From: Serripes groenlandicus
Lineage: Eukaryota; Mollusca; Bivalvia; Cardiida; Cardiidae
NCBI GenBank assembly: GCA_031761405.1
Contig: JASEVX010000003.1
Location: forward strand, 140,787,762 to 140,851,761
DNA length: 64,000 nucleotides
Reading direction: 5' to 3'
Shown: piece by piece, positions 13,901 to 23,800 of the stretch
Position numbering within the stretch: position 1 is the stretch's first letter
Layout: each line of letters starts with the position of its first letter
The notes under the pieces: generated by a model
Told to the model about the DNA's origin: nothing
The model's database searches: none
Seen by the model: only the letters and a program-made list of their open reading frames with translations
Position numbers and translations under genes: made by a program

Positions 13901-16631
13901 TTTAAGGAATGGAGAGCCTTTTTTTCGTTTTTATGGGGGTATGAACAAAAAAACCTGATCACTCTCTATGAAATCGCGAAGCAAAAGTGATGAACACAAA
14001 AAAAACTAAAATATATGAAAATGAACACAATATTTTTTCCGTAGAGGGTTAGTAACAGACTAAATAACTGATTTATTTCATCAACCACCTTTCATGACCA
14101 AGTTTCATTTCATTATTAAAGTGGGTTTAATACTAGGAATTTTAAAAATATTGGGACCGAATACTAGGAAAATGACGTCACGTCAGCGGTTTTTGACGTC
14201 ATAACGCTAGTCATTTGGCGCCAAAACCCGTAAATTTCTTCTAGACATATTGTAAATGATAATGTAAATGAAACAATATCAATTTTCTTTGCTCATGAAA
14301 GGTGGTCGATGAAATAAATCAATTATTGGGTTTGTTACTGACCCACTACGGAAATATAGGGGGTCTGTAGGATTAATAGGGGGACTCGGCTATCGCCTCG
14401 CCCCCTATTAATCCTACAGACCCCCTATATTTCCGTAGTGGGTCAGTAACAAACCCAATAACTAATAATATGCAAGCACTATTGGCCTTATAGTTTCATA
14501 AACTTGTTTCTCCTTTATTACGTAGGCCTATAAAGAGCTTCTAATCCAATTTATACCTTGTTACTTTGCCCATGTTTTAATTTGTTTAATGCAATGTTGT
14601 AAAATTACATAGAACAATGTTATTATTAATTCAGCAGTTGCTGAAAACTCCATACGATATATTGAATTTTGCACATACGCACGGTATGAAGTCAGTAATT
14701 GAATTATGCATATGCCTACTTTGTAAACAGTTAAGAAACGACAATGTCAGTGCGACCATCCGTGGACTAAGGAGGCCACTTAGGTGGACGTCGGGCTTCA
14801 TGACATAGCAGATCGGTTTCCTTGGCTGGAACCATGGAACAGACGGACTGTCGGACCAAGTTAGGTGCTCGCGTAGTATGCTGTCGTACGCCGGTGTTCA
14901 TCTTAAGCCGAGAAGAATCACAACGTATCGGTCGGTGATTCAAGACACGGAAACATAAGAGGCGAATGAGGTCGATGTCACTCCAATTACGTCACAACGA
15001 AAACAAATGCAATTTTTCGCCAAAAAGAGTTCAGATACCAGTCAAAAGACCTGCAACAACTAGACGGTCGTTGAGGTCGGCTCGGTCGTCAGGAGCAAGT
15101 CGGTCGTTGTGATTGGAATCGGGTCGAAAGAGGTCAGATGTAACGATCGGGCGTTGCCTTCTGTGATGGCATTCATAAAGTTATACGGATGCAGTTGTTT
15201 ATGTTTTATGTTTTCATGTTTAATTGAAATGCATTTATTTTTCTAGAAATAGAAGAAACTTAGTAAAGGTTTAAATGTGTCAATCTTTATTATAATTAAA
15301 CTTTGTTCCTCATATGACTGTTGCTCCTGCACTGAAGTTGAATCCCGGAATTGATTATATATATAAACAGTCTGTTAATATTATTCTAATTAAATAATGC
15401 ATTTTAAAAAATGCATAAGTGTTTTAAACATTTCTTACATACAACAAATCTGCAGCACATACCTTGAAAGTATCTAGGCAAAAGGAGAAATTGATCTTTT
15501 TGAGCAATTTCTCCTTTTGTCACAATCTTTTCAAACGTCGCCTGCTGCAGTGGCGTCAGAAAGCGTCTATATGTGGGAAAGAGTTAAACATATTTTACTT
15601 CTCTTATTGATTGAAATTCATTAACAGTACCCATACGTAAATGATGATAATGATGATGATGATGATGTTGCTACCGATGATTATGATCTTGGTGGTAATT
15701 ATTAAGATAGTGATTATGATGTTGATGATGTTCTACATATTCAAATGAACGAAAGTGTAATAAACTGTACAGTGTAGGTCCTAATGATAACGATTGTAAT
15801 GCTGATGATGATGATAATAATGATGGTGATTTAGACGAACAAAAATGTAATCTACTGTTAATCGTCGGTCCTGATATGTACGCAAAATAAAGCGAGGAAT
15901 CCGCCGTGGCTTGCCTCGGTAATCGGAATCGGGCGTGCCTGATTCGATACCCATTCGTGGCGGTGACGGTTGGGTGCCCTTGGACAAGCCACATTTCATA
16001 GCCCATATGCTACTAGTACTGGTTTGTTTACTCAGGGGTCATAAATAACAGTCGCCGTGATATGACTGAAATAATGTTGAAAATGGCGTAAAACCCCAAT
16101 AAAACAAACAAACACAATTAACCAACCCATCGAAAAAAAAATGTAATGTAACACATTGAAAACCCCATTGAACGATTGCCCCGTACTGCACATCGGACGG
16201 TTGTGATGTAAACAAATATTGCGACGTCCTTTTGTCTCGATATAGAACTAAATCATGGACAATATGATAATAAACAAAGGGTTCTCGATTCTACTAAATG
16301 GCGGTGACATTAAGAAGGTTTATATATTATCATATTATCGTTATTATCACCATAATTAAAACAAATTAGAAACGAAAGTCGGGGTTTCATGTTGCCACTG
16401 TCATTAGTGGCTAGCTTTCATGCAATATAGAAACAAGACTAAATTGCTTATCGAAAGCTTGACTATTCAGCACAACTTGGTTTACCCGGAAAATTGCCAA
16501 GAAAGATTCAACTAGTCAAATGATTTGGGAGTATTTTGCACAATATAAAAGATACAACCCACTTTGTAAAAGGATAACAAAATTACTAAATATAGCTTAA
16601 ACTTACCTCTATATGCGCTTGATTCTGCCAT
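4761..16631 (-). CDS. IFI44-like dynamin-type GTPase, 5' three exons (3' end outside window)
   Basis: This is a GTP-binding protein of the IFI44/IFI44L type, a family of interferon-inducible cytosolic GTPases in vertebrates that is also present in molluscs. Three exons join in phase: 16631-16607 (initiator), 6852-6618 (P-loop) and 4966-4761 (G3), giving 155 residues before the next donor. The G1/P-loop GQSGSGKSS lies at residues 45-53 and a DAAG at 134-137 fits the G3 DxxG motif. The order P-loop, NTL stretch, GG turn, DAAGM, then ILRLLIGG closely parallels IFI44L. The G4/G5 motifs and the C-terminal helical part are missing because they lie beyond the window or were not found. The ATG has a good context (A at -3, G at +4). 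The first intron is about 9.75 kb and full of repeats. The gene starts head to head with the plus-strand coiled-coil gene. The main uncertainty is the link to the tiny first exon, which rests on phase and splice signals. Confidence 0.8.
4987..5163. repeat. Foldback MITE, family A, copy 2
   Basis: The left arm (GCCGTCCCGC ... CTGCGTAAAG) and right arm (TTACGCAGAGG ... GCGGGACGGC) are inverted copies of each other, with the same interior as the copy at 899. It lies in intron 2 of the GTPase gene, just upstream of the exon 3 acceptor. Confidence 0.8.
5730..6500 (-). mobile_element. HINE-like tandem-array element, degraded
   Basis: Diverged direct repeats share CAAGATGCAT, GATATAGCCC and GGTCAAGGTCA words. 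Near the right edge there is an ACGGACAGACGTACGG microsatellite remnant and then the hairpin GGGACTCCCGCTGGGGG, which would be the 5' end on the minus strand. It is in intron 2 of the GTPase gene and non-coding. Confidence 0.5.
6618..6852 (-). CDS. GTPase gene exon 2 (P-loop)
   Basis: A 235-bp exon with acceptor TAGTTTCAG (ending at 6853) and donor GTAAGAC (from 6617). It begins with AT, completing Asp with the G left by exon 1, and ends with TG. It encodes VLLIGQSGSGKSS followed by an IINTLL helix and a GFGGD turn. The frame is open over its whole length and reads as a GTPase G domain start. Confidence 0.85.
7021..7205 (-). pseudogene. Broken tandem copy of the GTPase P-loop exon
   Basis: The sequence from 7136 downward matches the start of exon 2: acceptor AG, ERC in place of ERS, then VRDENSSLV, NDIVRYCSQ and AYKK. 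The intron in front is also copied (AGTACCAG ... GTTAGCT ... GCGAATCCAC at 6865-6900 and again at 7150-7180). After AYKK the block that should encode VLLIGQSGSGKSS is deleted, and homology resumes briefly at INT. With no P-loop the copy cannot bind nucleotide, and no donor follows in frame. It is a relic of a local duplication or a skipped exon. Confidence 0.8.
7206..8381. other. Intron DNA, nothing recognised
   Basis: AT-rich intron 1 sequence of the GTPase gene. I see no exon, RNA gene or clear repeat here. Confidence 0.4.
8382..8584 (-). mobile_element. tRNA-derived SINE, family 1, copy 1
   Basis: On the minus strand a tRNA-like head (AGTGGTGCAGAGGTAGAGCG as A box region, GGTTCGAGTCC as B box) leads into a body with GGCGCGAGTACTGG and GACATCGAGAGTGATTAATC, ending AATAAGTTTAAACTA. 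Copies also lie at 30149-30356 and 40448-40566. Confidence 0.85.
8925..9062 (+). mobile_element. SINE fragment with CGTGATATAACTGAAA tail
   Basis: A degenerate head (CATCCGCCGTGCCTAGCGTC, GGGTTGGATCCCC as a B-box relic) is followed by the shared 3' body GCCGTGATATAACTGAAATA and a GGCGTAAAA tail. It belongs to the same tail family as 15898-16115 and 30465-30560. Confidence 0.65.
9063..10790. other. Intron DNA, no gene; minor simple repeat and hairpin
   Basis: AT-rich intron 1 sequence. It contains an (AT)n run at 9834-9853 and a small inverted repeat, GGCGATTGTAAT (9979-9990) against ATTACAATCGCC (10001-10012). No exon is supported. Confidence 0.45.
10795..10955. repeat. GC-rich triplet repeat in a short element
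   Basis: A (CCG)n run grading into (CGACGC)n at 10860-10905 is flanked by GAGCTAAACAAAAAACC and AAAAGTCGAGCTAA. Similar CGACGCC tails end the tract at 4065-4090, so this is likely the end of a repeat family and not a coding run. Confidence 0.5.
10961..11190 (+). mobile_element. piggyBac-like palindromic MITE, subtype A
   Basis: The sequence runs from GCTTTCCCTAATACGACAAT through a CTGCAGGAGAC arm, a central palindrome around GAGAAATTGCTCG, and the GCCGTCTGCTGCAGAGGCGT arm to GTGTTAAA. The terminal TTAA and CCCTTTCCC words are partly decayed. See the intact copy at 58953-59182. Confidence 0.75.
11300..11513 (+). mobile_element. piggyBac-like palindromic MITE, subtype B
   Basis: It shows the core AGAAATTGCTCATGATGAGC and its complement, then a GTCGTCTGCTGCAGATGTGT arm and GGGAAAAGGTTAA at the right end. 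The left end is decayed. Confidence 0.7.
11514..12590. other. Intron DNA, nothing recognised
   Basis: AT-rich intron 1 sequence of the GTPase gene without a supported exon or repeat. Overlapping short frames near 12.3 kb have no family resemblance. Confidence 0.4.
13411..13462. promoter_or_regulatory. Paired CRE sites and E2F-like palindrome (copy 1)
   Basis: Two perfect TGACGTCA palindromes (13412-13419, 13431-13438) are followed by TTTGGCGCCAAA (13451-13462). These match the consensus for CREB/ATF and E2F binding. The same trio is kept in the second foldback copy at 14173-14225 while flanking bases differ. Function is inferred from motif only. Confidence 0.45.
13558..13700. repeat. 143-bp palindrome
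   Basis: The left half AGTTATTTGGTCTGTTACTG is inverted at the right end, with the stem continuing through CCCACTAC, ATAGGGGG and AATNTATAGGGGG to a centre near GGCTAACGCC. A few mismatches occur near TATGTTGAATG. It could extrude as a cruciform or make a long RNA hairpin. Confidence 0.85.
14173..14225. promoter_or_regulatory. Paired CRE sites and E2F-like palindrome (copy 2)
   Basis: TGACGTCA at 14173-14180 and 14194-14201, then TTTGGCGCCAAA at 14214-14225. The spacing is slightly longer than in copy 1 because of a two-base insertion. Confidence 0.45.
14323..14461. repeat. 139-bp near-perfect palindrome
   Basis: TTATTGGGTTTGTTACTGAC at the left edge is exactly inverted at the right edge. 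The stem runs unbroken for about 60 bp per arm, to TAATAGGGGG, with only a one-base asymmetry (GGACTCGGC against GGCGAGGC) next to the centre near 14392. Confidence 0.9.
14466..15429. other. Intron DNA with an unexplained more GC-rich block
   Basis: From about 14745 to 15180 the base composition rises and GGTCG/CGGTCG words recur (GTCGGACC, CGTATCGGTCGGTG, GTCGGCTCGGTCGTC). No open frame, tRNA-like box or recognised repeat explains it. The rest is ordinary AT-rich intron. Confidence 0.35.
15430..15586 (+). mobile_element. piggyBac-like palindromic MITE, short copy
   Basis: It runs from ACATACAACAAATCTGCAGC through GGAGAAATTGATC/GAGCAATTTCTCC to GCAGTGGCGTCAGAAAGCGT and GGGAAAGAGTTAA. The left half lacks the usual spacer. 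Confidence 0.75.
15637..15815. repeat. (GAT)n-rich simple repeat
   Basis: Imperfect GATGAT/GATAATGATGAT runs. The His/Asn/Tyr-rich frames on the minus strand across it are repeat artefacts. Confidence 0.7.
15898..16115 (+). mobile_element. tRNA-derived SINE with CGTGATATGACTGAAA tail
   Basis: The head has a B-box-like GATTCGATACCC at 15941. The body includes GTTTACTCAGGGGTCATAAA and ends GCCGTGATATGACTGAAATA ... GGCGTAAAACCCC followed by an AAACAAACAAAC tail. Confidence 0.7.
16607..16631 (-). CDS. GTPase gene exon 1 (start exon)
   Basis: ACAAAATGG start context and 25 coding bases giving MAESSAYR plus a leading G, then donor GTAAGTTT. The left-over G pairs with AT of exon 2 to make Asp, so phase is kept. 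The broken exon copy at 7136 starts in the same phase. The link is inferred from signals only. Confidence 0.6.
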
Positions 16632-17789
16632 TTTGTTTCTGTCGGAGTAGACTAATCGTGAACAACTGAATGTATGCATAGATTATAGTAGGCCTTTAAA
16701 GGTACTGATTCAAAAAGAACTCGAGACAAAAGGCCGATACTTGTACTGGTAACCTAACTGACTGTCATCTCGAACGTACAGTAAGAAACCTTAGGCTAAG
16801 TATGTAGCCTACAATTCTTTCTTTGTCTAGAATAAACTTGAAACGTTTTCTATACCAGGGAAAAGTTGTTGTATTTTTAAAGTATTATATCACTTTCTTT
16901 TAACCTATTTACCGCAATATGGTCGATAACAACGTACGAGGCCCATCAGTCAATTAGTCCTCAGTTCGAGCCTCGTTTCGGCCATTTACTATTTCCAATT
17001 ATTGTATATTGTATCTAGTATCGGTACATTCCTCCTCTAATAGGAGCATTCCCTCAGTCAGGATACATAAAATGATATAAAAAAATGCTTGTACATCTAT
17101 ACCATCATCCATTTATTCTCTCATTGTTTCATTGTCTTATTAACTAACTAACTATAGAATAATATTCAATACTGCAGCTCAATATCTCAGCTCTTTTCCC
17201 ATGCAGGAAATACCATAATGTTTGACAATAAATATCATTGTAACTAGATGCCTCGGAAGAATGTAGTGTCGAGCAAAGGTGCGGAAAAGCTAGAAAACGT
17301 ACGTTATATAAATGTTATACCGTTAAAAAATCGCCCTTTTAAAAGCTAAAACCAATTATTATATACCTTCTTTTTTTTTTTTATAAATAAGTAGTGGAAA
17401 GTGTTCCAGTCTTATTTAAGATTTTAAAGTATTACTTTAATATAAATAGCCCTAAGTAGGTTTGGAAGAATTGGAGCTTGCATAACTATAATTAAAGCGG
17501 CGACGAACACCCAAAATCGATAACAAAAAGCACATTGTTTGCAAGCAACGCCAAACTCGAAGAACGAAATATTTTACAAAAAAAAACTTTATTGTCAATA
17601 ATATAGATAAATGAGACTGCACCTTTAAAGTGAATTCATATTTTCCGGAAATCTATTTTTAGTAACAGGGGAATTTTTTATGTCTACTTGCGTTTTCGTG
17701 TAAACCTGTTCGTACACGATGGGTTTTATATGTTTCTAATGTGTTTGACTCTGGACTAAAACACATTTAAGATATATCACCAGTGTAAA
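16632..17789. promoter_or_regulatory. Shared head-to-head promoter region
   Basis: This 1.16-kb stretch separates the start codons of the minus-strand GTPase gene and the plus-strand coiled-coil gene. A TATAAT-like box (16682-16687, minus) lies about 50 bp before the GTPase ATG, and a TTTATAT box near 17725 lies about 65 bp before the other ATG. I did not find a convincing interferon-response or NF-kB element. The distance allows a bidirectional promoter but does not prove one. Confidence 0.4.
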
Positions 17790-17866
17790 ATGGCTTCTAA
17801 AGAAAAACACCAAAATGGACAGGTATCTGATATACATTCTAAAAGACGAAACTACAACTATGGGAG
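17790..17866 (+). CDS. Coiled-coil gene exon 1
   Basis: Encodes 25 polar, basic residues (starts MASKEKHQNG) and ends AG before donor GTATGT. It is phase 2 into exon 2. The cytosolic tail has an RR pair ahead of the anchor. Confidence 0.75.
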
Positions 17867-20800
17867 GTATGTTAACTTACCACCTAGTCGCATTTAACGC
17901 AATAGCAATTAAAAGTCGACTTTTGACAACATTGTAGCCAAAGGAGAAATTGCTCATGATGAGCAATTCCTCCTTTGGCCACAATGTTTTCAACTTTATT
18001 TAACACTTATGCTATCTTTTATTGAGATTTTTCAGGTTTTTGTCACTATGTTTCAAAGTCGTCTGCTGCAGATAAGTTGTATGTGGGAAAGGGTTAACTC
18101 GGATTGATTCGTCTTGTTCCATAACATTGGTGCAGAGATATAAACGTTATAGAAAAAGGAGTTATTGTTTAGGTTGTTTTGTCAATCGTTCAATGTTCAA
18201 AAATATCATCAGGCCTTGGTCCATAAATTGCCGTCTGCTGCAGTCTTCAAATGTCATCTGTAAACACATCACTAAAAATGTATGAGTCGTTTGCTGCGAC
18301 ATTTGAGGAAATGAAATAAATCTTTGGTAAAATAATTGGTGGCAAATGAGCAAATTTGCTCATGGCTGAGTAACTTCTCGCTTAATACTGTCTACATGTT
18401 CAAAAGACACCTGTGACAGTGTTCTGAATTAGACTGCATGAGGTAAAATATATAAATATCTGTCACGATAACACACAATCTCTTTAAAATAGGACCAAAA
18501 TACTTCGCTATACGAGCGTCTGCTAATGCGGGTAATATTTAATGAGATTTGTTACAAACAACTTAATATAATGTTGAGTGTATATGCAATAAAACGTTAG
18601 AAGAATGCCTTAGTTATCTTCTAGAATCAAAAACAGAAAAACCTCTTCCTTTTCATTCAGATTTAACACTATATATATATATATTCTTTTCCTTTACAAA
18701 TGTCTAAATTGTAGCTTACAAAGAGTGACTATCTATAGACACAAAATACTCAAACAAAGCTATTATAATCACCCTGTAATCGTGCAGTGTAAGGAACTTG
18801 TTTAATTACCTTTGTTTGACAGAGGTTTATATATGTTGGACAGACCAGCACATCGTGGTTTGGTCAATATAGGCACGTGGACGGGGCTTTGACTTTTAGC
18901 CAGACCTGTGTCCATGTGCAGAAATTGTTTGTGCAGAATTTTTTTTTTTTTTTAATTTGACGAAATATACTCGATCATATTGAAACATGTGCAGTAGACG
19001 GCTTTTTCAAACATTGTGACAAACAGGAAAATTTCTCATGATGAATGAGTAATTTCTTCTTTAGCTGCAACGGTTTCAACTCTATTTGATTTATAGCGTA
19101 ACTATCATTTATAGCAATTACAATATAGATCTATTTGCACAGATGTTTCCAAAGCCGTCTGTTGTCCAGGTAATTTAAAACATAAAACATCTTCAAGTGG
19201 TACTTAAAATAAAGTATTGAAGTGTATAAGCTAGTAAACAGCTGTGATACATTTAAGAAAATCGGGAGCCAAGTAAACAAAATCATAAATTACATTGCTA
19301 TTTTCTACGAAGATGTGAATATTCTTCAATAGTAGACGGACAGGCAGAATTAATCAGAATAGAAGACACTGAGCCTTCCGTTCAGGCGATTTGAAAGATA
19401 ACCCCACTTTATAGAAGGTGAACACAACATAGACAGCTTCTATGTAATAAATTTCAAAACATTGTGAAAAATCATCAAGATCCATTTCTTCTTTTGCCTC
19501 AGTGTTTTTCAACACTCGTCTGCTGCAAATGTGACTACATGCAGGGCTACAGATAACTTTTGTAGTGAATTGGGTATTTACACCATTGTTTTTAAGACAA
19601 TTACTTTTCTTTTAAATTAAGTAACAGGGATAATTGTACCCTATCATATTTTCCAAATTGCTTTTTTGTACGACTTGAAATCATTGTGGCAAAAGGAGAC
19701 ATAATGAGCAAAGACTCCTTTTCTCGCAATATTTTAGTGTAGATTAATTCATTTTAAATTGTTGGCAAATCCCAAAGTTGGGGATTCCTCATTTACCCAG
19801 ACACTTTTAAGTTTAGTTTTGACTTGATTATAATGTGAGAAAGAGGGGTTACATTTTTATTTATCATAACAGTACTAGATTAAACATAAAATAACATTTA
19901 AAAACCTTCAAGACATTTATTAAAAATAGCATTATATTTTTTTCAAAGCCAATATTCAGCTTCTAATTAAGCCTTTTCACATGTTTACTATTTGTTTGTC
20001 CTCTTTTGCTCGCCAAATAGTTAATCCTGCACGACGAGGGTATATAATACAGTTCATCATCATTTTCTAGGTGGAAAATATATATTAATAGCAATGGTCA
20101 ACCGATTAACATATTTATAAATAGATTGGAAAGTTCCATAAATGGTAAACCGCTCGGAAAATATTGCCTAGTGCGAGGGAAAACAACGTCAATGAACAAC
20201 AACATAAACCGCATTCGACACTGTTCGACCAATTTCGGTACCCTACATATTAGATGTAGTCGACCGAGTTGTTCGAAATTATATAACATTAAGGACCAGT
20301 AGGTGTAATATCATAGTTATTACGAGAACTAATTAAACAAATACTTAGAATATTGAAAATATATATTTCATTTAAAATACAATAATTAAGACTTTTTACA
20401 ATTCATTGTAACTATACTTTGACCAAGGCATTTACAATGAATTGTAAAAATAACTTCCCTCTCTGGTCTCATGTTCAACTCTGGCAGTCTGGTATAAAGT
20501 TCAGCGCAATGAGACTGACCCATGCAAAATCATACTTGGGAATAGTAAAGTTGAGATCAGCATGAGCATCTGAAATATCGACCCTAGCCTTAGCATGCCG
20601 GATGGACACTTTTCGCTTCCTTTGGATTTTCTGTTTCGGGAATCATTACTCTGTAGTCTATACCTCTATCCCGCTGAGACGGAATGTGTCGGCCCGGATT
20701 AGCTGATCTGGATCGATACATTACGCAGAATCCATACTGTTGGTTTTCTCGTGGAACGGCTCAAATGATGATACATCAGTAGCGAACAATGTAGACAATG

Positions 20801-23800
20801 AATAGACTGCATGATGAATGTAGAGGCAAATATTGGACTACATTTTGTGTAATGTTAGTTTAAAGAAGTACAAAAGAAAAAAACACGTGTTGTTTAAAGT
20901 TGCTTACAAAGAGACACTGGTTAGGTGGGTCTTATACAGATGACCGTTGAGAAAAAAATCCGAATCAGTATGCGCTCTTCAAACATTTCCAACGCCAGAG
21001 ATAAAATATTATCCGAGTCATATTCCATTTCTTTGGAGGCCGTCTTAAATGTGTACACTGGCGAGAAGTATGGCGGTATGCCATTCGGATATGGACCTCA
21101 TATACATAGGCCTTTCTCTGTAGGAAAGACCTGGCAAAACGACCCGAGCAATACGCAGTATTGGTGTCACATGGAGCCCGTTGCTAGGTACTTCCTAGAA
21201 ACGCCTATTACCCTTGACTTGACATCTCCTCATCATATATTGTATCAAAGTGTATAGGGATGGTCCTTTAAAAATGGCACAAACAATTTAATTCCATGAC
21301 TAATGTTTTACGTAACCAGAAAGATGGTAAGATAACGAAGCTGTATTCTCCTATGAAACTACCGGTCTGAAGATAAAACTATATAATTTTATTATTGATG
21401 ATCGTAAGGTAACAATCTACCAACTGAGCTTATGTGAAATTGATTGACATCTGAAACATATGGCCGACTGGGGCTGTGACGGTTAAACTATGTATAATGT
21501 TGGGTACAATCTTCTCCTCTAAAAGATTTCGAAATCATTTCGTGACCCTCGACTAAAAATAGCTAGAAATCTAAATAACAGACAAAACTTTGGTTATGTG
21601 CGCCGTCAGAAAAGCGGTAAAATGACAGCACTTTGCAATTCTTCTCCGGTCAGTTATTAAAACAATAACACATATAATTATGATTCACGTGTCCCTCAAT
21701 CAAAATAGATAAAATTATTTTCATTCGCAACAAAACTTGGCAACTAGGGGTTGTGACAGGTAAACCCTGTATAGTATATAATAGTACAATCTTCAATAAC
21801 TATCCAAGTCTGAAGGTAGGCGTCATATTATGAAATAAACTATGCTGAGGTGAACTTTTACCTAAAGTGCTTAAAGGAAAATGACTGTCCAAAACCATTG
21901 CCACCAGTTGATTTGCTTAGTGTCTATATAGCAATCTTTGAAAAAACTTCTCTGAAAGTAACAGGCCTATTTCAATAGTTGCAAATGGCCTCACCTAGGG
22001 TGGCCCTCTATCACAACAGCTGAAAGGAAATTGTTTATAAAAAAAAGCTCTGCTCTATTACACAAATGGGTGAAAACAAACCGAGGTGATGTAGAACCTT
22101 CAATCAACTATTGTTCTTTTAAAATACGTCCGTTGCCAACCAATACATACTTACAATAATGCTATTGAGAATCAATGAGATTTTGGGTCCCCTCAATTAT
22201 GTCCTGGACGAAATTGACTCGGATACTCCACTTTCTGATACCTATACCGTTCTAGAATACAATTGATTGATTGATTGATTGATTGGGGTTTAACGCCGTT
22301 TTCAACTGTTTTTCAGTCATATCACGGCGGCCAGTTCACCTACTCATATGTTTCGTGGTTTGCTCACACCGGTACTCCACACAACATACTTCCCAAGCAA
22401 TTGGCTGCTTTTCCACATAGCCTTTGAGCCCATTTGTGAAAGACGAATGACGCTTGTCACAGTGATTTTTGTCAAACGTCGGAAAGAATGTTGGCCGAGC
22501 TGGGGTTTGAACTAACAACCCTTGTATTGACAGCCCGCGTCGCTACCGACTGAGCTACCGGGGCTCGGTTCTAGAATACAAACACGAAAAAACAGCGTTT
22601 TAGTTATTTTTAAAAAAGTGAAATAAGCAAAATTGTGAAGAAAGAAAGCCGTGATTTTAGGACGATCGTTTTAAAGTGTGTCGTATACACAGAGTACAAT
22701 ATGCCTTATGAAAGGATAATATATCGATTTATTTATGATTACTGTATTTATTTAATTTAACATTTTCCGTATTTCACATGCCTCAAAACCTGTTGATATG
22801 GTAACACAATTCATTACAACATTTTTCAAGCAAAACTGTACAGTTTATTTTTCATCTTTAGATTTAGAATGACCAATTTGTTCAACAATGAACATATATT
22901 TGTGACCATTTCTGAGGCCTACTTTAGAACTTTCCATTCCGAAACAGTCACATTAAAACCAATAAGTGTAATACTTTACGTGAAGCTGACAACTTAAGAC
23001 TACTTTCCAACAGCTAACTTTGGAAATCATTATAAGTAAATGAAAATGGCTCTTAAAAAACAACTTTTCCTTTCCAACAATGTTTACAATTCTGTATCGT
23101 TTTAGAATAAGAACTCCATTATTGTTCTCCATATATATGTCATATGAAAAAACACCAAAGTAGTTCCTTTATCATAAACTGTGTTGTTATTTCATTCAAA
23201 TAATCATTTTGCTGTACACATATGACATTTTAAATCTTTGCTGCAGACAAAATTTGGAAACATTTTAGCAAAACAGCTTATTGTTCTATTTCGACAATAT
23301 TTGCCAATTTCTATCAAAATATAACTACTGAATTTTCAGGTGTGAACAAGGTTTTTTATATGTTTTCAGAGCAGCTGCTCAAGACATATTACATCACATA
23401 TCGGAGCATACTTTAAAATATCATGCCGCATGTGCCAGGTCAGGTGGGAGTCAGTATTGCGTATAAAACGCTGTCGGTTAAAGCAATCTCAATTTTAATA
23501 CAGCCTTAGATATAATGTATGGCAAAGACAACAAGTGCAGCGTCTCTAGATTCAAACTCATGATCGTTTATGATGCCGAATAGAAGATGTTGTAAAGCGG
23601 TATTTGTTGCTTGATATGACACAACTTAAGTTGATTCAATAAATAATAGAAATACGTTGTCACATATATTAAGATACAGGACATTTTATTAAATGATCTG
23701 CAAGCTAATTTAATGAAAACGCATGTGTAGTTTGTAAATTAAAGTCAAATGTATTCAGTTTGAAAACGAAAAAACGTCACCATGAAGCAGCGCCCATTAA

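Larger units (their letters stand above)
12590..14465. repeat. Composite foldback cluster with duplicated cassettes
   Basis: Two copies of a roughly 640-bp foldback lie at about 12957-13590 and 14040-14352. Each has arms GGGTCAGTAACAGAC ... ATTTATTTCATCAACCACCT and the inverse, around a conserved core (TAGTACTAGGAATTTTAAAA ... GGCGCCAAAACCCG). Each is followed by a long palindrome (13558-13700 and 14323-14461). A second cassette with TTTCATTGG, CACGTG and small ATAGTGGGTCAGTA repeats occurs at 12605-12712 and 13711-13812. It sits in intron 1 of the GTPase gene about 2-4 kb from the start exon. No protein is encoded. I do not recognise the family. Confidence 0.7.

Noticed and set aside
16632..17789. 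Interferon-response or NF-kB elements in the shared promoter
   Set aside because: Only partial GAAA/TTTC matches were found; none meets the consensus well enough to list.
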